A DNA stretch of 64,000 nucleotides from Parasponia andersonii (GCA_002914805.1 JXTB01000300.1:142775-206774); one strand, 5' to 3'; positions 1-11,572 are shown, numbered from the stretch's first letter. The notes: generated from the sequence alone by a model not told the origin. Numbers and translations: made by a program.

Positions 1-877
1 ATGAACACGTCGTAGTCGTCGTCGTCGACGACGACCCATTTGTGGATTTCGATTTTCGGTTCGAACCAAAGTCTTCGATCTTCGCCTTCTTCGAGTTCCC
101 GGCCGTGAAGAGCGAGTTCAGAAAGCTCGCCAGCCGGCCGCCGGGGGAGATGGGCTGCTTCACCTTCTTTAAGTCTCCGTAGATTTTCAGAGCTTTGGAC
201 TTCGTCTTCACGAACCCGTTTTCGTGTTTTGGCTTTTGCGCCTTCGGAGCCGAATAGGACTGGTCGTAACGATCTTGATGATGATGATGATTGTCGTAGA
301 ACAGAGTAGGCTGAGGCTTCGGAGCCGAGACGCTGGTGCGAATGGGCTTCGGCTTCTGAATGGAGTAACAGGAGGAGGAGGACCTGGATTTCGAGCCACG
401 GAACGAATCTGACTCGGAGGACGAGAACCCACCTCCGCAGCTCGACTCGGAAGAGCTCGAGCTCGAGTTCAGGAGCATGATATCTCGGTGGTGGTGCCTG
501 GCTTTGCGGTCGAAATCCGCTACGGAGTTTCGGCGGACGACGACCTTCTCGCTGACTTTCTTTTCCATCCATTTCTCGATCAAGCAGGCTCGGCGGAAAC
601 TGACCATTCCCTCTTCTTCTTTGGGACTACCAGAAACGGTACTGGTGTTGTTACCGGTACTGCTCTGTTTTTTCCTCATGGTCTCTCTGTAGAAGATGAG
701 ATCTCCTTCTTCAGCGGCTCCTCCTTTTCCTTCGTCGATGGAACGGTAAATGGCGTCGAGAAGAGTGGAAGAGAAAGATGGGTTTTCTCTCCGGTGACGA
801 TGCCGGTGATGATGATGATGATGATGATGATTATGATTATGCTGTTCTTGTCGTAGCGATTTATCCCAAGTCTCCAT
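1..877 (-). CDS. BIG GRAIN 1-like protein, partial (3' end beyond window)
   Basis: A single open frame reads from an ATG at 877-875 to the window edge, 292 residues without a stop or intron. It opens with a short histidine run (about residues 15-24), then the family's N-terminal motif FSSTLLDAIYRSID (about 35-48), a central RRACLIEKWMEKKVSEKVVV block (about 95-115), a serine-rich stretch, and the C-terminal motif ISPGGRLASFLNSLF. These blocks in this order define the plant BIG GRAIN 1 (BG1) family. Rice BG1 is a plasma-membrane-associated, auxin-responsive protein that promotes auxin transport and organ size; the role here is inferred from the family only. A lysine-rich region suggests a basic, otherwise disordered protein. 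The chosen ATG is the first in frame and precedes the conserved block closely. The stop codon is not in the window. Which BG1-like paralogue this is cannot be said. Confidence 0.9.
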   Translation of the reverse strand, partial: METWDKSLRQEQHNHNHHHHHHHHRHRHRRENPSFSSTLLDAIYRSIDEGKGGAAEEGDLIFYRETMRKKQSSTGNNTSTVSGSPKEEEGMVSFRRACLIEKWMEKKVSEKVVVRRNSVADFDRKARHHHRDIMLLNSSSSSSESSCGGGFSSSESDSFRGSKSRSSSSCYSIQKPKPIRTSVSAPKPQPTLFYDNHHHHQDRYDQSYSAPKAQKPKHENGFVKTKSKALKIYGDLKKVKQPISPGGRLASFLNSLFTAGNSKKAKIEDFGSNRKSKSTNGSSSTTTTTTCS

Positions 878-988
878 GAACCTGTTTGAATTTATAGCAG
901 TACAAAGTGAAAGATGGAGAGGAAACAGTACTGCGCTTTGGCTTTCAAATGATGGGTAATTATGGGTCTGTTTCAGAGAGTGTTAAAA

Positions 989-1027
<39 letters not shown>

Positions 1028-1229
1028 GTACTCTGTGTTTGTTTGTTTGTTAAGTGTTTGATAGAATGCCAAAGAGAAATAATTGATGATTATATTTTGT
1101 TAAAAAGGACAAATTCAAGAGACAGCACTCTTAAATTTGTTCTACGTATCTTTTTGCACTGTTTCGGAACAAAAGAAAGAAAGATATAAAACAAAGCAGA
1201 CATGCGCTTTGATGAGTGTTCGATGAGCT

Positions 1230-1266
<37 letters not shown>

Positions 1267-1390
1267 TAAGTAATCAAAGCCAGAGACCACGCCTGATCAG
1301 GAGAGAGAGAGAGCAGAGACGATGATTGAGAGAGAGAGAATTCTCTTCTTTGTGTGCTTCTTTTTTTTCACACGCTTTATAAGGTGAGGG
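878..1390 (-). promoter_or_regulatory. 5' leader and core promoter region of the BIG GRAIN 1-like gene
   Basis: Two long GA tracts (992-1023 and 1234-1261, CT on the coding strand) lie upstream of the start codon. A TATA-like TTATAAAG on the minus strand at 1382-1375 is the best core-promoter candidate and would give a leader of roughly 470 bases. Pyrimidine tracts near plant transcription starts are common, and GA/CT repeats can bind BPC/GAGA-binding factors. The TATA assignment is inference from motif and position only. Confidence 0.4.
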
Positions 1391-2045
1391 TTTTGCTTGC
1401 AAGCGCGTGCATGCAAAGTCCAAGCTGGACTCGCTGCCAGCTGGCATGATGACGTGGTTTTGTTGCTTAATTTTCTTATTTTTCCAAAATATGCTCATTA
1501 AGCACCACACAGTGAGAAAATTGTAAGACGCACCGTAATTTATATAATTGGGTTTAGACCCTCACATTTATTAATATATACCATAGCATTGTCATTGAGA
1601 ATCGTCCTCATAATTTTTCCCATTATTGAATGGATTACTCTTCTTCTCTGTTCTACACACCACTTTGCCTCCTCTCCCTGGACCTGATCAGAAGAAATGA
1701 CATAAGATCCTCTTGGTTTTGCTCCGAAAAATAAAAAGGAAAAAAAAAATTTAAGAGAAGGCATTTTTTTTATACGTAGGACCCGGTATTGATCTTAACA
1801 ACTCAAACCGATATTGATTAGGGGGTCTACATTATTATTTTACAAATTTTCCTTTCCTTTTCTCTTTTTCTTGCATTTTTTATTGGGTATTAGCAGGCGA
1901 AAATTTTGGCATACCCTTTAATTACTTTAGACACGCCCAATATTGATCATCCGGGTCCAAATGGTTGGTCTATCTCTTTCTTTCTTCTTTATTATCGTGA
2001 AGTAAATATTTATTTTTTTAAGAAAAATATTTATTTTTTTAAGAA
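1391..2045. other. Intergenic, no gene seen
   Basis: AT-rich upstream sequence of the BIG GRAIN 1-like gene. The only structure noticed is a short tandem duplication of about 22 bases (AAATATTTATTTTTTTAAGA, about 2003-2046) just left of the SINE-like repeat. Short open frames on both strands here have no recognisable protein character. Confidence 0.6.
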
Positions 2046-2230
2046 AAAGTAGAGTTTAACTAATGATCTCTAATTATTATAAATTAAAAAAAAATACCTA
2101 CTCCTACTCAATCTCCATTTTATCTATCCGATTAAGAATAATATGCTTCTACGCCTATCCTTAGTGTAACTCGAACCTAAGATCAAAATCCTAGATAATG
2201 GATGCTCTTATCATTTGAGCCAACCCATTT
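2046..2230 (-). repeat. tRNA-derived SINE-like repeat, copy 1
   Basis: Read on the minus strand, the sequence begins with an RNA polymerase III A-box-like TGGCTCAAATGATAAGAGC (2222-2204). A B-box-like GGTTCGAGTTA follows (2177-2167), then a short body and a tail containing ATTAGTTAAAC before an A/T-rich end. The same head, spacing and tail occur in direct form at 47948-48140, so this is a dispersed family rather than a tRNA gene. No tRNA cloverleaf is complete. Target-site duplications were not clear. Confidence 0.75.
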
Positions 2231-3446
2231 TGTCAAATTAAACATTTATCTGTTATATGGTAACGACAAAATAACATTTAGTAACATTTCAGGAAAAAAA
2301 AAAACATTTGATAATCCAATATTTATATATTTATTCCAATTAAGTATACTTAATTTCAAAAAATTTCCCATCTAATAAGGTTAATTTTCTTTAATCAGAT
2401 ATCTAATTATCACTAGACTATGTTTGCAACTGTAACTCAGCAGCTTTAGATTAGTAAAAGTGAGCAATATATATGATCAAGAATGTTGTGAAGGGAACAT
2501 AAGTGGGATTTGTTATAAAACTGTATCATTAATAAACAGTATGATTGTTGAAGCAGTTTCGCTGCTCGCCTGCTTTGCACAGTCAACTTCTGCGGCTCAT
2601 TATAATTCAAACGCATACATACTTAGCTATATAAAACCCTTATGTATTGAAAAGTGTTGTGTATGTGTCAAAGTTAACGAGTTTTTTTATTTTGTTTGTG
2701 AAATTCAAAAAGAATTCTTGATCATTTGCTAAATTAATCTATAGCCCCTCTTTCATTTTTAACATTAGTTCCCTATTCAAAATTAAATAGGGAAACTAGC
2801 CAAACTGGTTTACCATATGGAAGAGGACTAAATTATAGCCATGGAGTTATTTTATTGTAAGGTCAAGAAAACGTCGAGCAATCAAAGAGATATAATCAAT
2901 TAATGTGTCCAAAGATGATTGGCATATCTCCTTACAATAATCACACATCTGCAGCCCCTTTTACAACGGCAAATGAGGAATATAATTATGCAGTAGAATT
3001 GGTGAACATTGCCTTGACTTTGCTAATAGATAAAAAAAACTAAAACCAACCCGTCTAATAAAATATTACTAGAGGGACTAATTAGTTAGTAAATATTGCC
3101 TTAATTAATTTTATTCTTCTAATGATCAATTTTTATCTTTGCTTTACTCAATTTATTATTTTTTATTTTATTTTTTAAGAAAAGGAATGTATTAATGTGT
3201 AGCGTTTTTACCTTTAACGCTGATGGTGGGCACTCCAAGCTTTTGGGTCTATATCTCTGGTGACTGCTTTCCAACAATTTGATTACAGTGAATCCTTATA
3301 ATTTACCGACAAGTTATAATTACGAACTCCTTTGTTGTGATCATAATTCATAGAGCAGTCTTTTGGATTTCCAGATAAACCCTTTAATTCAACTTTATTT
3401 CTATAGCTGCCTTCCAAAATCAACAAAATTATAAATATATATATAT
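2231..3446. other. Intergenic, no gene seen
   Basis: AT-rich sequence. An open frame of 90 codons at 2460-2732 (plus strand) has no recognisable domain or coding bias and is not called. No other structure was supported. Confidence 0.5.
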
Positions 3447-3640
3447 GGGCACCAATCCAGTAGGTATTTTTTTTTTTTTACCTATGCATAGATATCAATT
3501 TGACCAATGAAAATTTAGTATGTATATTTTTTTATTGTAAAAAATAAAAAAAAAAAAAAGAACATTAACAATGCACGTCTTTTTATGTACTTTATTATAG
3601 TCAAACTATATATATATATACCTATTGGATTGACAACCTC
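3447..3640. mobile_element. Short MITE with imperfect terminal inverted repeats in a TA repeat
   Basis: The left end (3447-3466, with CAATCCAGTAGGTA) and the complement of the right end (3640-3620, with CAATCCAATAGGTA) form imperfect inverted repeats, with about 13 of 17 inner bases matching. The AT-rich interior of about 150 bases has no coding capacity. Both ends abut runs of TA dinucleotides, which suits an element that targets TA, but also hides the target duplication. The superfamily is uncertain; a Tc1/mariner-like origin is an inference. Confidence 0.55.
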
Positions 3641-4354
3641 TATATATATATATATATATAAAGAATGTTACTATATATCTTACAAATATAAGCATTGTTT
3701 TCATCGTTACAAAGATTTTGATGTTTCAAATATCAAATGAAAAGTTCAACTAGATACACGCACATTGTAGTATAGAGGCATGTAATTGTAGGCATATTGT
3801 GAGAACTTTGTTAATGTCAGATTTCGCTCCTCTCAATCTTCTTGGTTACATGTAGGATATTTCAATCTTTCTTTTTGTAGCGGGGTGGATTTTGACTATA
3901 TACATCAAGTTGTTAGACTTGGGGTGAGACTAATTTTAGTCAGTCTATTTTAGGTTAACTCGATTTTAGATCTAGTTGGCTCGAATATAGCAGATCCGAG
4001 TACTTCACTCGCATAGAATTTGGCTGATTGGATTTGTTTCTAGTTTCGCTCGTTTAAAATTTTTTCTACTACAATGAGAAGATAATGATGATCTTGTAAA
4101 CCCACTAAATAAGGTATTTATCCTAAATTAATTCCGAAATATCCGCGATTTGGATAATAAGATTGGGTAAGTGCTTTAATTTTAGTTACTTGATTTTATA
4201 TTGATATTATTATTATAATTATTGTTATTAAATAATTATAAAGAGTCTTATCGAGAATGAAATACTTAGTAGTAATTACCTATAAATAACAATTACTTTT
4301 TTTGATTATAAACACTTTTGATTGACTTGAGTGTTAGAGTCTCTTTTGTAAGTA
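3641..4354. other. Intergenic, no gene seen
   Basis: AT-rich sequence starting with a TA microsatellite (to about 3660). No gene or repeat was supported. Confidence 0.5.
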
Positions 4355-4446
4355 CAACCCCATGTGTTCTAAGCGGATTCCGGTAAGATATAGGTAATTG
4401 CAACCCATGTGTTCTAAGCGGATTCCGGTAAGATATAGCTAATTGC
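4355..4446. repeat. Tandem duplication, 46-bp unit x2
   Basis: Two head-to-tail copies (4355-4400 and 4401-4446) share the core CATGTGTTCTAAGCGGATTC with only two or three differences. No function is evident. Confidence 0.9.
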
Positions 4447-4554
4447 ATAGCACGCAGTGATCATTGGCCTTGCTAAAATTCAATTGTAGATTTTAAGCTC
4501 TATAAACTTAATTTTTTTTTTTGAAACAAAGAACTTGAAGAGTTTATCACAGTG

Positions 4555-4664
4555 AACTTTATTGATAAATTGATAAGTATACTGAATGAGAATACATGCA
4601 CGATCTAACAATATGTAAAGTAGATGTATAATATATGTGTAATTTATATATGATTTTGCATATA
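4555..4664. repeat. Segmental repeat, left copy (partner at 5688-5798)
   Basis: About 110 bases match 5688-5798 in the same orientation at roughly 90% by eye. The block includes ATCTAACAATATGTAAAGTA. The hAT-like element at 4733-5658 lies between the copies, so a local duplication of host sequence appears to have been split by the insertion. The similar short open frames in the two copies are explained by this DNA duplication. Confidence 0.85.
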
Positions 4665-4732
4665 CCAAATCTAGCTATTATGCTTGCTTCTTTTGTTCCT
4701 TTAACAAGATTCAAATAAAGTATAGAGACATG

Positions 4733-5658
4733 CAGGGGCGGAGCTATGATTTTTTCCAGGGAGATTGAGTCGTAATTATAATTTAAAAAATAATTAAAAA
4801 TAAAAATAAATATTACAATTTACTTAACGTGTTTTTATTCCTTAAAAGCGTTTTGTAATAAGCTAGGTTTATTATCAATATTATTAAATATATCTTTTTT
4901 AATATAAATAAATAAATAAATTATTATTCATTAATTGATCATATATTTTATTACTTAACTGATTCTTCCAAAAATTCATATAACAGAATATCATCTACAT
5001 ATTAGCAATATCAATTGATAAAATTAATGCTAATATCACGAGTTGATAAATGAGAGGCTAAACATTATGTCTTATTACCTCAACTATTTTCTATGCAAGA
5101 TCATTGATATTTTTCAATCCCTTAAATTTCTTATTGGAAGGCATATTAATTATATATATTTGAAGATCATTAATATTTTTCAATCCCTTAAATTTCTCAT
5201 TGGAACACATATTAATTATATATATTTCAAGTTAATGATCAAGTTTCATGAGTTTTATAGTAGAAATTTTTTAGATAATACTCAGTAAAGTGAGTTTACT
5301 TTTTCTTATCAAAAGCTAAAAATATATCACATATACACAATTATGCCATATAAAGAAGCAAGTCTAAAAAGCATATATTTTCTTTATTGAATTTATTTGA
5401 AATTAATTAAAATGAAATGACGAGTTATATTAATTCCAAAATGAGTTTGGACTTTTTTTTATTAACTAATACAACAAACATTCAATTATAAGTTTACGAA
5501 ATTTTATTATATTTTAAAAATCTTTTAGAAGGCTTAATTTTTATTTTTCAAACTTTTTAAAGTGTTATATTAAAAATTTTAATAAATTTAATGAATATAT
5601 TTAAAAAAATTTGAGGGGGGCTTCAGCCCCCTTTGCCAGCAAGCTGGCTCCATCCGTG
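4733..5658. mobile_element. Non-autonomous hAT-like DNA transposon with 8-bp target duplication
   Basis: The element is 926 bp. Its ends read CAGGGGCGGAGCTA on the left and CACGGATGGAGCCA as the complement of the right end, matching at 10 of 14 positions. It is flanked by identical 8-bp direct repeats GAGACATG (4725-4732 and 5659-5666). An 8-bp duplication and CA-G-rich ends are hallmarks of the hAT superfamily. A hairpin-forming GC-rich stretch (GGGGGGCTTCAGCCCCC) lies just inside the right end. The interior is AT-rich, has no transposase-like frame, and contains a 66-bp tandem duplication at about 5100-5230. It would need a transposase in trans. Confidence 0.85.
5100..5230. repeat. Tandem duplication (about 66 bp x2) inside the hAT-like element
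   Basis: Two adjacent copies share ATTTTTCAATCCCTTAAATT and end in CATATTAATTATATATATTT, with a few substitutions. The open frame that spans them repeats the same peptide but has no known domain. Confidence 0.85.
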
Positions 5659-5687
5659 GAGACATGTACACGTAAACATATTTGAGA

Positions 5688-5798
5688 AACTTTATGGATA
5701 AATTGATAGGTATATTGAATGAGTATACATGCATGATCTAACAATATGTAAAGTAGATAGATTATACATGCGTAATTTATATATGATTTTGCATATCT
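5688..5798. repeat. Segmental repeat, right copy (partner at 4555-4664)
   Basis: Same-orientation partner of 4555-4664, sharing ATCTAACAATATGTAAAGTA and the flanking AATTTATATATGATTTTGCA. About ten substitutions separate the copies. Confidence 0.85.
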
Positions 5799-8700
5799 CA
5801 ATTACATGCTGTACCCGCCTAATTCAAGGCTGGCACATAAGATCTTTCTCTTTGTTCTATTTTTTTTGTTTGTGATATTTATGTAGAACTCAAATTAAAT
5901 CGAACTAAAAATTATATTAAAAAATACCAACAATATATTATGAATCCCATATATACTTTTGCAATACATATTCTGTCTTGTCATTAGCATGACGAAGCAT
6001 TATTAATTTCGAGTATATCTAATTGTCTATATGCATATATTTAATTTCCTTTTCTTGATCCTGATTGATCAGTTGTCAAATCCTAAATGAATTTGTGCAA
6101 ATATATACGTGTTTAATTTATATATATATCTTGCATGTTCCTTAGTGGGTAGTGCTTATTTGCATAATGATTGCACTCGTGGCTCTTAAGCTTTTTGGAA
6201 GAGAGAGAGAAAGAGATCTAAGAGGCTAAATCAAATAGCAAAGCAATATCTAAATGTGATTATGTGATTAATCTAAGAGAGGATTAGGACAAGGGAATTC
6301 ATGTGTATACAAAGAGAGAAAAAGTAAGCCTATAAGCTAATAAATATATTTATACAGAGAGTACAAGACTAAAGAAAAAGCCTCCCAAAAAGCCAAAAGC
6401 AACGTGCGTGTGCCTTGCTCTTCCTCCCTTAATTCTCCCTTTTCCTCACATGTAATCTTCTCTCTCTTTCTCTTTCCCTCTACCTTCCCTTCAAACTCAA
6501 GAAAAATTCCCTATAATCATAATCCAATATTATTCTATGCATCAATATTTTAGAAATCCCAACTACTTTTGCCTAAATTAATCATTCTATAAACATATCT
6601 TTATGGTATACATTATATCACAAACATATTCCACCATGCAATCACAAATGATACACGTACCCTATATTTTCCAACCAGACGTTCCACGTACGCCAAAATG
6701 TACAACAAAAATAATCTAGTTATTAGCGGTTGTGTTTATCATTAATCAAGTTTTGACCGTACACGATGAAATGTTATACAAAAAAGAAGATAAGGTTAAA
6801 TGTGCAAAGGGAAAGCCTTCAAAGCTAGCTAGCTAGCTATAGCTAATATCTAATGAAATGCCATAATACTTTGGTGTTGATCGTAAATGTTCTGAAAAGT
6901 TACATGAGAACCTAACTCTACGACAAATTATGTACAATATTATTAGAGATAGAGAGAGAAATTTATATATAAGTTCGTGAAAAAAGGGCTTGAGAGATTC
7001 TTTTCAGATCATAGGGATGATGTGGGAAACATATGCATGAAAGAGAGGGAAGATTCCATTCAGATCACTATGGAATTTAATGACCAACTTGGGGACCCAA
7101 CACCCAACACAATGCAAACATTGACGTGCCCCTAACCAAGTTAAAAGCTGTTTTTAGCCCAATACACACATAAACATATTTCTAATACCCGTCATCCCAC
7201 TCGAGAATCTTTCAACAAAATATTCTTCCATTGACGTAGAAATAGAGCCTCCACTAACTATAAACATGCTCTTCCAATTAGCTTGGTATACATGTAATAT
7301 ATACTGTCCTCTCTTAATTTAGTACTAGCTAGTTATTTTGTTTACGTACTAATAACTAATTATCACCTTTTCCCTTCGTATACTATTTTAATTTCCATGT
7401 GTCGTAGATGTTAACATAATTATAGCATCTAAAAATTCAATCCTTCGATATGTATACACATTTTTGCTAATGTCACTCTTATTTATATATTGCTAAATGT
7501 ACTATATACATAAGTGGATTGCAATTATACTGTTAGAGATATGCACGAAACCGTTAAAAATGATTTGAAGGTCATTTCAGCTTTTGTTTTTTGTATATGA
7601 TAACATATGTGAATAGATTTTTGTCCCTGCGCAAATAACAAAATAATTGAATTAACCTATGCTGTTTGAGTTATAAGCCGTAAAGGAAGTCACACTCGGC
7701 ACATTATATATAGAATATATATATATATATATATATATATCAAATTTCTAGATTTTGATCATTTGATAGTCGTACTAAAACACTATCTAGTCTACTCCAA
7801 TTGGTGGGGTACTATAGTGGCTTCCACAAGGGATGGAATAATTCACATCAATCTTCCCTTTTGTATTTCTTTTCTTCTTTTTTCCTATCTTTAATTCTTT
7901 CTTGGGTTTCTTTTCTTTGTGCGTGTGTGAGTTTATTTCCTTTCAAATTTTCTGTCGTTTCATCATAGATCTCATATATCAATCTAAACTGACTCCACCA
8001 AATTAATTAAGGTCACACCACCCACCGTCCTTAGCCTGCCATTCAATACTTGAAAAAAAAAATGTTGGAAAATTGAGGTCCATCAGCTATGTTTCATTTT
8101 TTTTCCCTCATTATTTTCAATTGTAGGTCATCACCCCCAAACTTAGTCCAATTGGAACCCTAGATTGCTTTGCCCCATCTTAATCATGTTATAGTGCAAA
8201 TCTTGAGTGGTTCGTTGCCTGTTCGACCTTCTTCTTTAAAATCATTATTATAATAACATTTACCCAAAGAGAAATACTACGAAGAGTCTCTATATCAACC
8301 TCTTTACGAGACGTCCCATTTATTTATTGATATATGTCCCATATGTCCTCTTCATTTTTTCAAGTTAAATACTATGACTTATTAGATTATCTCCAATCTA
8401 AAAAAAGTATATCAATTTATTTTATTTTTTTTTTGGAAAAAAGGTATGTCAATTCTTAATCTAACATGTTATGTTAAATTTAACACACGCTTTACTTTTG
8501 CTCTAATGCTATCATGCTAAAATGGATGCTATTTGTATTTTAATATTAATTGTATTTACAAAAATAGTTTGTATCGTATTATTATTATATTACCCAACTG
8601 TCATCTATTTACTCATTGTATAGTAATATTGTAAATTTAAAATTCATGCTAAATTCTAACATGTCATATTTTTTTTGTTGTATTTGAAATGCAAAGTAGA

Positions 8701-9006
8701 ACATGCTAAAAAGTATTTCAAACATAGAATACCATTCGAATCGCAATTTTTTGCTAAATGCTAAAATTTAGAATTGGAATTAGATTTAACTCTCCAATTG
8801 GGGATGTTCTCAGTTGATTGTTTTGTTTGAAAAGTAAAGGAGATAAGTCTCAATAAATAAAAGGATGTTTGATAAAAAGGTTAATATAGGAGTTGTTAAC
8901 TCGTTATTAGCATTCTTCGCATGAAAATTCTTAAAAGCTTGTGAAATCAAAAAATTAAGCATAGCACAAAAAAAAATAATAGCGGAGATCGTTGGAAATT
9001 TGCCAT

Positions 9007-9038
<32 letters not shown>

Positions 9039-9868
9039 CGAGATATGGAACAAAAACAAAAGTACAAAACTCTTACAAAGATTTAGATGTGAATTTTAGG
9101 TGAATTAACTTAGATTAAGAATGCGTTAAATTAACTGCAATTGATTTTCGAAAAGAACAAAAAAAGGTTGTATTATTTATTGAAAGTTAGATTTAAACAT
9201 ATTTTTTTAATACTAACAAATGTGACAATCAAATCTTAAAATCTTTACGTATAATCATATTATTCAAAATTGCATGGTTAAAAATTACATCACATTATAC
9301 GGTATGAAAAATATGTGCAGATAATATTACTTTTAGAAAAATACTAAATTATTATTTTTTCTGATCATATATATCACTTTTTAACACGTGAATTATACTT
9401 TATTTTATAATATAATATATTTTTATAAAACTCATGTATTAGACAGCGAGAATAAACCGTGAGAAAGATAACGATGTTAGTACTCTTTTTACTCTATTAT
9501 TTAGTCAGATCTTAATAAGGATTGTTTTATTTACACTTTGTGTCAAGCTAAAATGTCATGTCATTTGACCTCCATTTCAGATTTGCGTATTGAGCGAAGC
9601 TAATTAGATGATGTTTTGTAGTACTTGTACTAACTGATGACCATATTCAATCTCTAATGTTGCGATTTAAGGCTCGAATCCTCGTCCCTTTGTTAAAAAA
9701 AATAATAAACATAGAAAATGTTGTTTCGATTCTACAACAAATTCCAATTTCCAACCAAACGGCTAGTTGCGTACGAGTAGTACGGACTGCTGCTGGAAGT
9801 GGGCCTAAACCTTTTATCAACCGCAACACTTTAACAATCCCGAAAGAGCAATAGAAGAGAGCGTTCAA
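5799..9868. other. Long intergenic stretch, no gene seen
   Basis: About 4 kb of AT-rich DNA without a credible frame. It contains TA microsatellites at about 7715-7740 and 9006-9034, and a pyrimidine-rich stretch at 6418-6500. A pair of similar direct repeats lies around 6988 and 7051 (shared GATTC..TTCAGATCA); they do not fold as a hairpin. No transcription unit can be supported from sequence alone. Confidence 0.5.
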
Positions 9869-10184
9869 ATTTTTTTTTTCTTTTATAAAAAAATGGGACT
9901 TTTAACTAATAGTTACCATTTATTAAAAAAAAAAAATACACTTTCTACTGAAGTTTGAATTTCTGACCCTCCCAAACTCACACACATATTCCTCTAATTT
10001 TGAACCAATTCTAATTGACCAAACTTTGATCAATTGAGCTACCTCTATTCCTCTAATTTTGAACCAATTCTAATTGACCAAACTTTGATCAATTGAGCTA
10101 CCTCTATTCCTCTAATTTTGAACCAATCCTCTAATTTTGAACCAATTCTAATTGACCAAACTTTGATCAATTGAGCTACCTCTA
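9869..10184 (-). repeat. SINE-like repeat with a triplicated tRNA-like head
   Basis: On the minus strand a 59-bp unit beginning GAGGTAGCTCAATTGATCAA occurs three times in tandem; in plus coordinates 9988-10046, 10047-10105 and about 10106-10183, the last with an extra 19 bases. TAGCTCAATTGATCAAAG resembles a pol III A box. Beyond the array come a degenerate B-box-like AAATTCAAACTTC, a T-rich tract, and a tail with ATTAGTTAAA before an A/T-rich end. The tail resembles those of the SINE-like copies at 2046-2230 and 47948-48140. Confidence 0.65.
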
Positions 10185-11572
10185 ATTGGCCAAAAACCTC
10201 AGACGCAGCCAACTACTCAAATTCCTTTTTCTTTTCCTTTTTTTTTCCACACGTAAAAAAAGAAATAGAATATGGATTTTTTTTCCTTTTTTTTTGTTTT
10301 TTTTTTTTCTGTTGAAAGTGGCGTTGAAAGTGGAGAGAGATTTAAAAACAGAGCATGCGTAGGAAAGGACCACCACCAACGACTGACTCACAAGCTGTCA
10401 GGCCCTACCCTGCACGTGCGTCCTTTCTCCATTCACCAAATCTTTGTTGTATGCTCTCTCTCTCTCTAGGCTTCTATGATTAAGAGTATAGGACCATCCA
10501 TGGCATCTAATTCCATTTCTGAACAACAAACATCTTACAAAATGTATTGATTAAGGAATATAAATTGGAATAAATAAATATGAAAACGAAATTTACTACC
10601 GATGCAAGCAATGATACTCTTTTATCACTTAGAATCAATAAAAGGAAGTTTTGATTACTCCTTCCAAAACACACATATACATAACTTAGCTTGGTTAAGA
10701 AACTTGGGTAATGGTAACTTAAAAAGCAACCCTGAAATTCTATATGTCAGTTGACTTTAGGTAGCTTGTAACCAAAACCAACAGAACTTAGATGTTAGGG
10801 GAGTAATCATTCATTGCTTTTCAAGGAAACAAGCATGGAAGGGTAATTAGTAAAGGAGATGATCATGAAGTGGAAGTGGAAGTGGAAGTGGAAGTGGAAG
10901 TGGAAGAAGTGAAGGGCCTCGTGGGGCTTCTTGGCTTTGGGGCTCTGCCCAAAGGAATCATGAATAAAATCTCAGAAAACAGAAACAGAAGAGTTGGCAA
11001 TCCCAAGATATACGATCATAATAAAGACTTATAAAGACAACAATGACACAATTCCAAGACCCTTTTCTAGATAATACTCATGCGGAACCTCTAAGAAAAA
11101 GGAGACAAAATACAGCATCATACAGAATCACCATCATTAGCAGAGATCACAACAAAAGATGGGACCATATGACCAATCCATTACCAGCGCGATTTTCCTA
11201 GTTTTGCAAGTCTACTTGGTCATGCTATCAAGTGTAAAGCCGAGAATGATTTTGAGTTACCTCCAAACCAAAAGTAAAAACCAGACTTGGGGCAAGCCAA
11301 GATCAATTATAAATAGCATGGATCAGGAAGAGCTAGCTCATGTTGCAGAATGACAAGGAGCTCATTTTATATTTTGTGCCATGTGAACTGAAATTGACTA
11401 AAGAATATTTAAGCAAATGAAGAAAACGGAAACTAAACATCACATGATGCACTTTAATTAGAAAATTATGGGCTATTCATTTTACTGGGGAGGAAAAAAA
11501 GGAAAAAAAAAAAAACCTTATATAGCTACTCCACAATCCCTTACAACCCAGGGGTTAGATTTCATATTTCTT
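10185..11572. other. Region downstream of the GIP1-like gene, including its 3' UTR
   Basis: No coding gene was seen. A six-base GGAAGT repeat occurs at about 10867-10906. The part next to 11572 must hold the 3' UTR of the minus-strand gene, but I could not place a poly(A) signal with confidence. Short plus-strand frames at 11159-11353 and 11468-11941 are not supported; the second is the antisense of the last GIP1-like exon. Confidence 0.5.

Noticed and set aside
2460..2732. A 90-codon plus-strand frame
   Set aside because: No motif, no coding-like composition and no neighbouring exon could be supported.
4480..5801. Two similar short proteins (minus frames at 4480-4668 and 5601-5801)
   Set aside because: The similarity comes from the duplicated DNA; substitutions between copies show no sign of codon-level constraint.
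6960..7080. Possible microRNA hairpin from paired GATTC..TTCAGATCA segments
   Set aside because: The two segments are direct repeats, not inverted, so they cannot form the stem.
9655..9700. GGCTCGAATCC, a B-box-like word that could signal a tRNA or SINE
   Set aside because: No matching A box or acceptor stem was found upstream, so neither a tRNA gene nor a SINE could be supported.
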